From: Paenibacillus baekrokdamisoli
GTDB lineage: Bacteria > Bacillota > Bacilli > Paenibacillales > Paenibacillaceae
Direction of reading: 5' to 3'
Assembly: GCF_003945345.1 (NCBI RefSeq)
Contig: NZ_AP019308.1
Coordinates: 62,001-126,000, forward strand
DNA length: 64,000 nucleotides
The stretch's first letter is position 1. Each line of letters starts with the position of its first letter. Below the pieces are notes generated by a model. The model was given only the letters and a program-made list of their open reading frames with translations, had not been told where the DNA came from and ran no database searches. Below, piece after piece: positions 25,998-35,771 of this stretch. Made by a program: the position numbers and the translations under genes.

Positions 25998-26105
25998 CCT
26001 CGCTCACGGCTACAATTTAAGGAGGGCAGGTCTAATACTCGTCGAAACCGTTTACGCTTGTGGTATAATAGATGGAATGCAGAAAAATGAACGGAGGACG
26101 CGCGA

Positions 26106-27701
26106 ATGAGCACATTTTTTCAACTGGATGAGGAGCGGCTTCGTGGGCTTGAGGAAAAGCTTGCAAGCAGCATGCCTTTGCCAATGCTTGAGCGTGGTTG
26201 GGATTACTACCGCCGTGAAAAGGTGCTCTCTGTTCAAGTCATGGATGGTACGGCCATCTATGGAACGGTGCGCGAAACCGAGATTTATGCCGTAACACTA
26301 GACACAGATGATTTTAGCTTTAGTACATGTACTTGTGCTTATAATGGATATTGCAAACATATGGCCGCCGTTTTTTATTCTTATTGTGCTTATGCGGGCG
26401 AAAGTCCGGATGAAGTGCATAACCGCTTGCTGTATGGTGGCGAATTGGTTCAAATAGACCGGGTTTCCATGGAGAATGCTCCATCTAAGCTGAGATCCGG
26501 AACGCAAGACGAAGTATCGATTTCATCCGCTGGATGGCTGGATGAGATGGAGAGGCTGCATGGTGAAGCTTGGCGGCAGTGTCGACATTCGCTGCACCCG
26601 CTGCAGGCAGTCTTGTCGGCACTTAAAGGGTTATCTAAAGCGTGGGACGAGGGATTGCGCCGTCTCCATTGGATGCATGCGATTCTGTTCGTCATTGATC
26701 AAGCAGAACGAGCGTATTCTTCAACGGATAGCTATAGCCGCTATTATTACGAAATGGCTTTTGCCCGTATGACAGAGCCTTGGGTGAATCATTATCATGA
26801 GCTGGCTGCTGAGCTTGAGTCGGATAAGATGTCTAAGACGGAGAAGGAAGCCGTTGAGGGTCTCGTAACGATCTTTCATGAACGAGATATGGATAGAGAG
26901 CAGCAGCTTCATCGCTGGGAAACCCTTTATTTCTCCCTATGGGGAAAGCTTATCAGTCACAAGGAATGGCGAGAAAAGGAAGAAGAATGGCTGAATCATA
27001 AGCTGAAGTCGGCTAATCAGAAGGGGCATCCTCATTTCTTTTATCCGATGGCACTTGCTTATCTCGCTTTCGCAGAAGATCGTGATGAACAGGCGATTGC
27101 ATTATTGAGGAAAACAGCCTTCAACCGCACAGCGCTGCTTGCGAGCGATTGTGCCATGCAGCGTTTAGAAGAACGTGACTTCATGAAGCTGGAAGGCTGG
27201 ATTACTTATTTATATGAAGGTCTCACCATTGAACGTAAATCACGTGCCTTCGGTCCTTTTTTATCGATGTGCCGAGTTGCTGATGTGCAGCAGCCGGATA
27301 ATCCGGCTTGGCAGCAGTATCTGATTTCATTTCTGCCATTTTCCTATTCGGCCTTAACGGAGCATTGGCTGGAGCGGCGGAAATATGAGCATTGGGCCGA
27401 TCTGCAGCTATTGCTTGGCATTGAGCCTGATGAGATGGATATTCAAGTGGTGCGAGAGATTGCCAAGGATGCACCTCAAGTGTTATACCCACTCTATCAC
27501 CAAGCTATTGAAGGATCGATTCGTATGCGTAACCGTCAAGGCTATAAGCAAGCGGTTAAACTAATGAAAAAGCTGGAACGTTTATATAAAGCGGAGAAGC
27601 AGCAGGACAAATGGAGCCGATATGTAGATGGCGTCGTGCGTAAACACCAACGTCTGCGTGCGCTGCAGGAAGAGCTCTGGAGGGGAAAAATCATTACATG
27701 A
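26106..27701 (+). CDS. SWIM zinc-finger protein
   Basis: 531 residues. The SWIM finger near residues 73-90 reads CTCAYNGYCKHMAA, i.e. CxC-x(n)-CxH. The remainder is helical, with no motif I recognise. SWIM proteins of this type are commonly encoded directly before SNF2 helicases, as here: the genes share an ATGA overlap of 4 bp. The SWIM domain probably binds DNA or a partner protein for the helicase (inference). ATG behind ACGGAGGACGCGCG. Confidence 0.88.
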   Translation: MSTFFQLDEERLRGLEEKLASSMPLPMLERGWDYYRREKVLSVQVMDGTAIYGTVRETEIYAVTLDTDDFSFSTCTCAYNGYCKHMAAVFYSYCAYAGESPDEVHNRLLYGGELVQIDRVSMENAPSKLRSGTQDEVSISSAGWLDEMERLHGEAWRQCRHSLHPLQAVLSALKGLSKAWDEGLRRLHWMHAILFVIDQAERAYSSTDSYSRYYYEMAFARMTEPWVNHYHELAAELESDKMSKTEKEAVEGLVTIFHERDMDREQQLHRWETLYFSLWGKLISHKEWREKEEEWLNHKLKSANQKGHPHFFYPMALAYLAFAEDRDEQAIALLRKTAFNRTALLASDCAMQRLEERDFMKLEGWITYLYEGLTIERKSRAFGPFLSMCRVADVQQPDNPAWQQYLISFLPFSYSALTEHWLERRKYEHWADLQLLLGIEPDEMDIQVVREIAKDAPQVLYPLYHQAIEGSIRMRNRQGYKQAVKLMKKLERLYKAEKQQDKWSRYVDGVVRKHQRLRALQEELWRGKIIT

Positions 27702-30688
27702 GAGGCTACACAGGCGCTGAGATTATCACGATAGACGGGTATTGGAAAGATGGCGAGGGTATTATCATTGCCGTACGTCATGCCGCCGGTTTAACGCTTC
27801 GGCTGCGCCAGCTGCTATTCGCATGGCATGAAGCTTCATGGTATGGTTCTGAGGTCGAAGAGCGTGTCGATGAACGGCTTAAGATCACTGAGATGATTAT
27901 GACACCTCTGCATGCGATGGATTATCTGGCTTCGCCGGAGTCTGTACGGCTGCTTCAGACCGAATGGACAACACGCGCGATGCAGCTGCATGAATTGGCA
28001 AAGCTGCTGAGACAGTCACTGCTTAAAGGCTGGTATGCGCCTGATTGGTCAGGCTGGACGGCGGATAAGAGAGCATGGAAGCTGGAAATACCGGCTTCGG
28101 AGCTGGATGTTTGGAAGGAATGGAAACGGATTGTCCCTCTGATAGAAGAACAGGGCGATCTTGAAGCCTTGAGACGGTGGCTTAGTGAAATCGTTGAAGA
28201 ACTGATCGCCACAGATGAGAAGGTAGCCGCCGTTTGGCGTGCTGCTGTATCGGCTTCGGGTGAAGGTGCGATCGTGATGAAGGCGACCGATGAAGACGAC
28301 TGGCTCGTGTCGATTGGTCTGAAGCAGGATAATATGCCATTTCGAACGGCGCTTCAGCTTCTCGAACCTAATGATGAGTACGGGTGGAGGCTCCGTCCTG
28401 CTCTTCAGGACCGTGCTGAAGGTGGACGCTGGGTAACTTTAGAGCCTGCGGCTAGTAGAAGCATACAAGAAGAGTTTGAAGACTTTTCGTCACAAGATGC
28501 GCCTCTTCGCTTTGAGCTTCACCCTGATGCACCTGAGGAATGGATCCCTTTCTTCGAGGAACGCATGCGCAAGGAAGAATTTAAATGGGCTTCTGCGCTG
28601 CCGGAATGGATTGAATCTGCTCCAGCATCATCTGAGGAAATCGGTGAAGGATCAAATAGTGAACAAACAGCAGGTACCTTGATCAAGACCGAATTATCGG
28701 ATAGTGAAGCATGGGATTTCTTGGAGCGTGCAAGCGTTAAGCTGCTTGCTGCCGGTTCTTCGGTACTGCTGCCGAGCTGGTGGGAAGCTGTTCGCAGCCG
28801 CAAGCTTCGTCTGAAGGCGAAGGTTAAATCGTCAGTAGGTTCCTCTGAGCAGTCTATGTTCGGGCTGCAGCAGATTGTTGATTTTGACTGGAAGCTTGCT
28901 GTTGGGAATGTTGACATGAGTGAAGCCGAATTCATGAGGCTGGCTGATGAGAATCGACGTCTCATGCAAATTGGCGGCGAATGGGTTCATCTGGACCCGG
29001 ATGATGTTGAACGCTTGCGTAAATGGCTGAAGAAAAATGGCGGGAAAAGCAGTTTAACGATGCGCGATGTCATGGAAATGCATCTTCGTGGAACGACGGA
29101 ACTGGGGCCAGAGCGCCAAGATGAAGACGATACATTAACGGCTGAGGTTGAGCTCAATGAGCATTTGACAGCTTGGATCAGCAAGCTAAATGAATCCTCT
29201 GAGCTTCCGCTAGTGGAGAAGCCTGCTGCCTTTCAAGGAGAGCTTCGTCATTATCAGCTGCAAGGGGTATCGTGGCTTGCCTTCCTGCGGAAGTTTGGAC
29301 TTGGCGGCTGCCTAGCGGATGACATGGGTCTTGGCAAAACAATTCAATTTACGGCTTATCTGCAGCATGTGCTGGAGACAGGCGTTAAGGGTCCTTCGTT
29401 ATTAATCTGCCCGACCTCCGTTATTGGGAACTGGGAGAAGGAACTGGAGCGCTTCGCACCAACACTTCGTGTTCTCGTTCATTATGGACCCCGTCGTGCA
29501 AGAGGTGAGGAGTTTACAGCAGCGGCAGCGGAGGTTGATCTCGTTATTACTTCTTATGCACTCGCTCCTCTCGATGAGGAAGAGCTTTCCTCAATACAAT
29601 GGGATGTCTTCTGTTTGGATGAGGCGCAAAATATTAAAAACTATTATACCAAGCAATCTGCTGCCATACGCGGACTGCCCTCCAATCATCGGATTGCTCT
29701 AACAGGAACGCCGATGGAGAATCGATTGACTGAGCTTTGGTCGCTCTATGACTTCACGAATCCAGGTTATCTAGGCAGCTTAGGTGAATTCCGTAAGGCA
29801 GTTGTACTGCCTATTGAACGGGAACGTGATGAGGCTCTAATCACCGAGCTGCAGCGCTGGGTTAAACCATTCATGCTGCGGCGCGTGAAGAAGGATCCGG
29901 CTATTCAGCTTTCTCTTCCGGAGAAGAATGAGACACGTACCTACTTATCTCTGACTGTGGAGCAGGGCACGCTATATGAGAATATTGTCTCGGATCTGCT
30001 TCAAAATTTGGAATCGGCTGACGGATTGCAGCGTAGGGGCCTTATTTTGTCGGCGCTCACAAGGCTGAAGCAGGTATGCAACCATCCGAGCCTGCTGCTC
30101 AAGGAGGACATTCTAACTACCCGGTCGGCTTGGGATCCCGAGCGTTCCAACAAGGTTCTTCGAGTGCTTGAGATGGTAGAGGAGATTGCGGCGGAAGGGG
30201 AGAGATGCTTGATCTTCACGCAATATGTGGAGATGGGCATGACCCTTAAGCGGTTGTTGGAGGAGCGTATTGGTCTGCCAACACCTTTCTTGTACGGCGG
30301 AGTACCAAAGGCAGCTCGGGATAAAATGATTGAGGAATTCCAAGATGAGAAGCTTCCAGGCTGCGCATTTGTTCTGTCTCTTAAAGCAGGCGGTACGGGA
30401 CTCAATCTCACTGCAGCGAACCATGTCATTCACTTTGACCGCTGGTGGAATCCTGCGGTTGAGAATCAAGCAACCGACCGGGCTTTCCGGATCGGACAGA
30501 CAAGGAATGTTCAGGTACACAAGTATGTGACGCTGGGTACGCTTGAAGAAAGAATTGACGATATGATTACACGCAAGCAAATGCTCAACGACCAGGTTGT
30601 TGGACAATCGGAGAATTGGATAACTGAAATGTCCACAGATGAGCTTCGCGAGCTGTTTACGCTTCGCAAGCAGCGGCTTAAAGGATAA
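27698..30688 (+). CDS. SNF2-family DNA helicase/translocase
   Basis: 996 residues. About 500 N-terminal residues form the bacterial SNF2-associated region. Then come the helicase motifs: GGCLADDMGLGKTIQ (Walker A near 545), LLICPTSVIGNW (Ia), DEAQNIKN (II near 640), ALTGTPMENRLTELWSL (III), CLIFTQYVEMG and QATDRAFRIGQ (VI near 925). It is an ATP-driven double-stranded DNA translocase, probably involved in repair or in restarting transcription or replication. Translationally coupled to the SWIM gene. Confidence 0.95.
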   Translation: MRGYTGAEIITIDGYWKDGEGIIIAVRHAAGLTLRLRQLLFAWHEASWYGSEVEERVDERLKITEMIMTPLHAMDYLASPESVRLLQTEWTTRAMQLHELAKLLRQSLLKGWYAPDWSGWTADKRAWKLEIPASELDVWKEWKRIVPLIEEQGDLEALRRWLSEIVEELIATDEKVAAVWRAAVSASGEGAIVMKATDEDDWLVSIGLKQDNMPFRTALQLLEPNDEYGWRLRPALQDRAEGGRWVTLEPAASRSIQEEFEDFSSQDAPLRFELHPDAPEEWIPFFEERMRKEEFKWASALPEWIESAPASSEEIGEGSNSEQTAGTLIKTELSDSEAWDFLERASVKLLAAGSSVLLPSWWEAVRSRKLRLKAKVKSSVGSSEQSMFGLQQIVDFDWKLAVGNVDMSEAEFMRLADENRRLMQIGGEWVHLDPDDVERLRKWLKKNGGKSSLTMRDVMEMHLRGTTELGPERQDEDDTLTAEVELNEHLTAWISKLNESSELPLVEKPAAFQGELRHYQLQGVSWLAFLRKFGLGGCLADDMGLGKTIQFTAYLQHVLETGVKGPSLLICPTSVIGNWEKELERFAPTLRVLVHYGPRRARGEEFTAAAAEVDLVITSYALAPLDEEELSSIQWDVFCLDEAQNIKNYYTKQSAAIRGLPSNHRIALTGTPMENRLTELWSLYDFTNPGYLGSLGEFRKAVVLPIERERDEALITELQRWVKPFMLRRVKKDPAIQLSLPEKNETRTYLSLTVEQGTLYENIVSDLLQNLESADGLQRRGLILSALTRLKQVCNHPSLLLKEDILTTRSAWDPERSNKVLRVLEMVEEIAAEGERCLIFTQYVEMGMTLKRLLEERIGLPTPFLYGGVPKAARDKMIEEFQDEKLPGCAFVLSLKAGGTGLNLTAANHVIHFDRWWNPAVENQATDRAFRIGQTRNVQVHKYVTLGTLEERIDDMITRKQMLNDQVVGQSENWITEMSTDELRELFTLRKQRLKG

Positions 30689-30758
30689 AAGGAGTCGCTC
30701 GACTAACGAAATAAACGGCTTTAGCAGCTCCACTTGATTGGAATGCGAGGTGCGGACA

Positions 30759-30962
30759 ATGGTAAATGATCCGATTAAGAGAGACGGCCGACAACCGGGC
30801 TCGCTTAAGTCTTCTGAAGAAATAGAAACACAAATGGCGGCAGAATCGACAGAAATCGTGGAAGAAGAGAAGATCGGACCAGAGGAGGCATCGCCGCACT
30901 GGATCGAATTCTACCGTTCCATACGTGATGCGATTGCAGCTATGCGTTCTGAATCATCTTAG
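30759..30962 (+). CDS. Small acidic hypothetical protein
   Basis: 67 residues from the ATG at 30759, behind GCGAGGTGCGGACA. Charged, Glu-rich N-terminal two thirds, with an amphipathic C-terminal helix (HWIEFYRSIRDAIAAMRS). It lies 70 bp after the SNF2 gene and before a terminator, so it may be the last gene of that operon. Family not recognised. Confidence 0.6.
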   Translation: MVNDPIKRDGRQPGSLKSSEEIETQMAAESTEIVEEEKIGPEEASPHWIEFYRSIRDAIAAMRSESS

Positions 30963-31010
30963 AAAGAGCCGTACCTCAGAGAAATTGTACTGAGTGTACG
31001 GCTCTTTTTG
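30963..31010 (+). terminator. Intrinsic terminator of the SWIM/SNF2 operon
   Basis: AAGAGCCGTAC pairs with GTACGGCTCTT, then TTTTG. Confidence 0.9.
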
Positions 31011-31071
31011 CTTGAAATATCAGAAAGTATAAAATTCGCCTGTCCTTTTCTGATATTTTGCTTTCATCAGG

Positions 31072-31209
31072 TTAACAGCTTTTTCCGTTGTTGCCCTTTT
31101 TCATCGGCTTGTTACCGCTATCTTCCGCCAATTTCTCACCGAACTGGTCTAACCGACCTGGGCTTGATTGGGGGCCATCCTTCTTGGGCTTATTATTTCT
31201 TCCTGTCAT
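31072..31209 (-). CDS. Small basic hypothetical protein
   Basis: 45 residues, ATG behind GGAGGTGAAATCA. Rich in Lys, Gly, Asn and Pro, no hydrophobic segment (MTGRNNKPKKDGPQSSPG at the N-terminus, KKGNNGKSC at the end). Composition and size recall the small spore-core proteins of Bacilli, but I cannot place it in a named family. The excellent ribosome site is the main support. Confidence 0.65.
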   Translation of the reverse strand: MTGRNNKPKKDGPQSSPGRLDQFGEKLAEDSGNKPMKKGNNGKSC

Positions 31210-31366
31210 TGATTTCACCTCCATCCCCCATAACATGAGCGTTGGCTGTGAATTTCATTCGCCTTTCATTCGAAATTTGCCAAACAATTCTCTATAGTAA
31301 GAGTTGGATGTCCATTCATGGACATGATGCCTTTATTCTTATACAAGAAGGAGCTGTTAGAAGAGG

Positions 31367-32344
31367 ATGAAATATACATATCTGGGGCGCTCGGGATTGA
31401 AGGTTAGTCGTTTATGTTTAGGAACGATGAATTTTGGTGTCGATACGGACGAACAGGAATCATTTCGTATTATGGATGCAGCGCTTGATGCAGGTATTAA
31501 CTTTTTTGATACAGCGAACATATATGGATGGGGCGAGAATGCAGGCCGTACCGAAGAAATCATTGGCCGTTGGTTCAGTCAAGGTGGCGGACGTCGTGAG
31601 AAAACGGTACTGGCAACGAAATTTTACGGAGATATGTCGGATAAGCAGGATGGACCTAATGGTGAAGGTGGATTGTCCGCATATAAGCTGAGACGTCACC
31701 TGGAAGGTTCATTGCGCCGCCTTCAAACTGATCATATTGAGCTATACCAAATGCATCACATAGATCGTAATGTGAGCTGGAATGAGCTGTGGGGCGGTTT
31801 TGAAACCGCTGTCGCTCAGGGGAAAATCGGCTATGTCGGCGCTAGTAACTTTGCTGGCTGGGATCTTGCCGTTGCACAAGGTGAAGCGAAAGCACGCGGG
31901 TTCCTCGGTCTTGTTGCTGAGCAGCACAAGTACAACCTATTATGCCGTTTGCCTGAGCTTGAAGTGCTTCCAGCAGCGCAGGGACTTGGAATTGGTATCA
32001 TTCCATGGAGCCCGCTGGATGGAGGTTTGCTTGCAGGCAACGCACTTCGCGGCTCGGCTGGTAAACGCAGCGGCGACCCGAAGAGAGTTGAGCAGCACCG
32101 TTCCCAGCTCGAAGCCTTCAAGGAGCTGAGTGATGAGCTTGGCGAACGCGAGGATATTATTGCTTTGGCTTGGCTGCTTGCCAATCCAGCTGTAACTGCA
32201 CCGATTATTGGTGTACGTACACTAGAACAATTCGAACGTTCCCTTCGCGCAGTTGAGGTTGAATTGGATGAGGCAACAATGAAGCGTCTGGACGAAATTT
32301 TCCCAGGTCCAGGTGGTCAAGCACCCAATGCTTATGCTTGGTAG
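31367..32344 (+). CDS. Aldo/keto reductase
   Basis: 325 residues. AKR TIM barrel: MKYTYLGRSGLKVSRLCLGTM, the catalytic Asp/Tyr in INFFDTANIYGWG (Tyr near residue 51), Lys in TVLATKF, His in YQMHHID, and the NADPH-binding VTAPIIGVRTLEQF near the end. Closest in layout to the YrpG/YhdN group. Substrate unknown; NADPH-dependent carbonyl reduction expected. It stands alone. Confidence 0.92.
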   Translation: MKYTYLGRSGLKVSRLCLGTMNFGVDTDEQESFRIMDAALDAGINFFDTANIYGWGENAGRTEEIIGRWFSQGGGRREKTVLATKFYGDMSDKQDGPNGEGGLSAYKLRRHLEGSLRRLQTDHIELYQMHHIDRNVSWNELWGGFETAVAQGKIGYVGASNFAGWDLAVAQGEAKARGFLGLVAEQHKYNLLCRLPELEVLPAAQGLGIGIIPWSPLDGGLLAGNALRGSAGKRSGDPKRVEQHRSQLEAFKELSDELGEREDIIALAWLLANPAVTAPIIGVRTLEQFERSLRAVEVELDEATMKRLDEIFPGPGGQAPNAYAW

Positions 32345-32536
32345 TTAACATCTCCATCGAAAAGTCACCCTAACTCGTTGTATTTTCGACCTCCTTGAAC
32401 CGATGGGGCGTCTGCCTTTGACCGTATCGGAGCAGTACTCATTCGGCTGGCGCTGGAACTAGTAATGGTGATGGTAATAGTAATTACACATCATCCTGTT
32501 CTAAGAGCCCAATAATCGTCTTCGTGGTGAATTAAT

Positions 32537-32574
32537 AAAGAAGTCAACGCGCCATTCCTGCGCGTTGACTTCTT
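32537..32574 (-). terminator. Terminator of the GH78 gene
   Basis: AAGAAGTCAACGCG pairs with CGCGTTGACTTCTT; on the minus strand TTTATTAATTC follows. It lies 6 bp after the stop at 32581. Confidence 0.85.
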
Positions 32575-32580
32575 GTCGAT

Positions 32581-35448
32581 TTAACCTATAATTTCCTTCT
32601 CAACGATCAGCTCATATCCTGCTGGAGCTATAACTTCAAGCTCCACACTGCTTGGTGCTCCGATACGAAGCGTCATTTGACGTGAATTCTCTTCGACCCG
32701 CCAAGAAACGTCGATTCGTCCGCCTCCAGGAAGTGGAACGGTGCCTCTTGCCCAAGTGAGACCAACGGGGCTCGGCGAAACGGTAACCTTTGTCCAGCCA
32801 GGCGTCACACCTCGCACGCCTAGCACATGTGCCCCGAGGAAGTAGACGGGACCTGCCGACCAAGCATGACAATGGCTGCGAGTCTTCATATTGGGATTAT
32901 GGGTAATCCCGCTAATCGGATAGACTTCCCATACGGAGGTTGCACCATATTCTACCATGACTCCGTATTGTTCCAGCATATCAGCGGTCATAAGATCGAT
33001 TCGTCCTAGCTTAGCAAGAGCTTCATAATAGAAGAAGGACATAAATGGACTTCCGATCTGAATGAAGTCAGCAGGAGCATCGAAGATATATCCTCTAACA
33101 ATGCGAGCTCTCTCGCCCTCGGCAATATCACAAAGACAGGCAACAACCTGCGTCTGCATGCTTATTGTCTTGGAAGGACTGCCATCTGGATGGATACAGT
33201 CCAGATAAGCATGACGCTCCTCATCCCACAGCTTCTGATTAATAGCTGTATGCAGCAAGCTAGCTTGCTCTACATAACTAGCACCTTGAGCGGAATCGCC
33301 AGCGGCCTCTGCCAATCGGGAGGCATCTCGCAGAGCCTTAACGAGGAACATGTTTTGCGGTGTAACAATACCGTCTACTGGCTGCTCGAATGGGGCCCAG
33401 TCAAGTAAATTCCAGCCTTTAATATGCAGAAGTCCGGAACCGTCCAGCTTCTTCAGATAATGCTGGAGCGTAAATTCAATCTTAGGCCACATACTCCGGG
33501 CAAAAGCCACATCTCCAGTGAAATGGTAATACTCATAGCATGCCGTGATCCAGAAAAAGGTCCAGTTTGGAATGACGCTGCTCCAGCCGCTAGGCACCTG
33601 ATCTGCATATAGTGGGGACTGGAAGGCTGAGCCAGGCACAAGCCGCAGGCAGCGCTCTACAATTTCCTTTGAACCGAAAGCATAATAGTTAACAAGCGAA
33701 GCATTGCGCGCATCTCCGACCCAATACACCTGTTCGAATGCTGGACAGTCAACAAATGTATCCTCCATACACAACCTAGTCGTATCCCGGCTTATTCGCC
33801 AAATCTCATTTAGAAGGGAATTGCTGGAATGGAAGCTGCCTACATTAGCGACGGGATAGCTGCTATGAATGGTTTTGACCTCGATTAGCTTGATTGGACG
33901 GTCTGCACCACGAACCGTAAGGATCAAATAACGGAACCCCCGGCGAATGAAGGAGGTATACGCTTGTCGGCCTTCGCGGCAAATGTAACGGAATGTATTA
34001 TCAAGCTCATAAGTGTGCTGGATCCAGCCATCTCTCATATATTCAAAGGCATACCCGTCAATAATCGTTCCTTCTGGCGCATCCAACTCAAAGGCCACAT
34101 ACCCAGAGAGCTCCCGTCCAAAATCAATGACAATCTCTGTATCCAATTCAGCATGCATCGGAATGATCCCAGCATCGGATCCCGCACAGGCAGCAAGCTG
34201 CAGCTGCTGAGGGATGGGCTGAGGAAGGTCGGTTTGCTTCCATACACAGGAGCTGTATACATCTTCTTTAGAGTAAAGAGCATCCGGAATAGGTTGAAGC
34301 CATTCCACAAATGCTTCTATTTCATCTACCGAGGATAACCCCTTAGCACGTACAAAATCGGGATGTTCATCAGGGAATGGCAGATTGTCTTGATGATCAA
34401 TATGTGCGGACCAATCAAATGGACCAATCGCTAGGAAAGGTGATTTTACCTTACTCTCAGCTTGTGGTGAAAGGATCTCAAAGGCGCTCGTACACTCAAA
34501 GCCAATATGATAGCCATGACCGTGCGTAGAACCGCTCACATCAAGGACTAGGAAATGGTCGCCAGCCGGAAGCACTGTGTTTACAAACTTCTGAGGACTC
34601 TCTCCGGTGTAGGCAGCAGAATCAAACCACTTTCCATTTAAGCTTGCTCGAAGTGGAATACGTCCATCGTCAACACTTCCAATTGTGAAGGATGCCGCTT
34701 CAGGCAATCGAATGATGGCTGCTAGAAGGCCTGTATACTGCACGGTATTCGCATGCGTAATACTGGAGGGAACGAACATGGCGCGTAAATCGACAACAGC
34801 GCTCCATGATACAGGCTTGACGTAATGCAAGCTTTCGATGCGTGCTGGATAAACCGGTTCCTCGGTTAGATAGGGGATTGTTCTCTCTACCAAGCTCGTC
34901 CATGGCTCCATGCCGACGGAACCGATCACATTAGCAGATGCCCAGGCGGAATCATCAAATCCAGCCGTTGTCCACGAATCATCCCATGCGCGAGCATCGA
35001 TCCTCTCGGTAAAACCAAGCTGACAAGATATTCGCGAAGAGCTTGTGTCGTGAGCAAGATGGACGGCTGTTGACCATGATGCATCCGTAACAGCCAATAC
35101 TTTCTCTTCAGTGGAAGCTTCCACTTGGACAAGCAGACCACCCCGTCCGAGCAAATATTGAAAATTTGCTAAACCGTAATTGATGACAAGAACAGCGATT
35201 GTATTGTCTTCGCCAGCCTTTAGCAAATGTCCGATTGGATAATCGTCATAAGCAAGCTCGAAGGGCCACGAACGAACAGGGCCGCGCCCAACTTGCTTCC
35301 CATTCACGAATAAGACGTAACGGGAATCTGCAGTTATTTTTAGATTAACCTCTTTATTGGTTGAGGGCCGGAAGGTTTTACGGAAACAACGCCATTCATT
35401 TCTTGGACTTTCTTCGCCTGATCCCCAGATCCAGGATGCTTGCCACAT
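32581..35448 (-). CDS. Alpha-L-rhamnosidase (GH78-like)
   Basis: 955 residues. N-terminal beta-sandwich domains (SRYVLFVNGKQVGRGPVRSWPF, typical of bacterial rhamnosidase N-domains), then a six-hairpin catalytic barrel with DTFVDCPAFEQVYWVGDARN near residue 560 (the family's acidic catalytic segment) and a C-terminal beta domain with SHCHAWSAGPVYFLGAHVLGV before it. No signal peptide, so it should act in the cytoplasm on imported rhamnosides. ATG start. No transporter gene is adjacent; an MFS gene is divergent. Confidence 0.88.
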   Translation of the reverse strand: MWQASWIWGSGEESPRNEWRCFRKTFRPSTNKEVNLKITADSRYVLFVNGKQVGRGPVRSWPFELAYDDYPIGHLLKAGEDNTIAVLVINYGLANFQYLLGRGGLLVQVEASTEEKVLAVTDASWSTAVHLAHDTSSSRISCQLGFTERIDARAWDDSWTTAGFDDSAWASANVIGSVGMEPWTSLVERTIPYLTEEPVYPARIESLHYVKPVSWSAVVDLRAMFVPSSITHANTVQYTGLLAAIIRLPEAASFTIGSVDDGRIPLRASLNGKWFDSAAYTGESPQKFVNTVLPAGDHFLVLDVSGSTHGHGYHIGFECTSAFEILSPQAESKVKSPFLAIGPFDWSAHIDHQDNLPFPDEHPDFVRAKGLSSVDEIEAFVEWLQPIPDALYSKEDVYSSCVWKQTDLPQPIPQQLQLAACAGSDAGIIPMHAELDTEIVIDFGRELSGYVAFELDAPEGTIIDGYAFEYMRDGWIQHTYELDNTFRYICREGRQAYTSFIRRGFRYLILTVRGADRPIKLIEVKTIHSSYPVANVGSFHSSNSLLNEIWRISRDTTRLCMEDTFVDCPAFEQVYWVGDARNASLVNYYAFGSKEIVERCLRLVPGSAFQSPLYADQVPSGWSSVIPNWTFFWITACYEYYHFTGDVAFARSMWPKIEFTLQHYLKKLDGSGLLHIKGWNLLDWAPFEQPVDGIVTPQNMFLVKALRDASRLAEAAGDSAQGASYVEQASLLHTAINQKLWDEERHAYLDCIHPDGSPSKTISMQTQVVACLCDIAEGERARIVRGYIFDAPADFIQIGSPFMSFFYYEALAKLGRIDLMTADMLEQYGVMVEYGATSVWEVYPISGITHNPNMKTRSHCHAWSAGPVYFLGAHVLGVRGVTPGWTKVTVSPSPVGLTWARGTVPLPGGGRIDVSWRVEENSRQMTLRIGAPSSVELEVIAPAGYELIVEKEIIG

Positions 35449-35771
35449 AAACAGATTCCTCCTAGGTTCGTTTATTCTTTATTATAGGGGAGACAAATGA
35501 TAGAGAAAGTATGCAAATACGACATGATTAGGGTCATTTGGGACATCCAGTTCTGGCTATTAATGAAGCGCTATACGTCAAGTGGGTTTAATAGCCCCAA
35601 ACGTTGCCAATAACGTGAAAAACATCGATTATACTGCTTCATTCGTTCGAGAAGAAGGCTTAGCACTATTTTTCGTCTAGAGAGGCGAGCGGTAGCGCTT
35701 TTGAGCTTAAGCAGCTGTGATACAATGACAACGATTGGAAGAATATTGTACGGATTAGGGGGCGTAGACAG
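35449..35771. other. Intergenic gap between GH78 and MFS genes
   Basis: This 323-bp divergent region has no coding frame. A GATACAATGA stretch near 35720 could be a weak -10 for the MFS gene. I see no clear operator or cre-like site. Confidence 0.5.
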
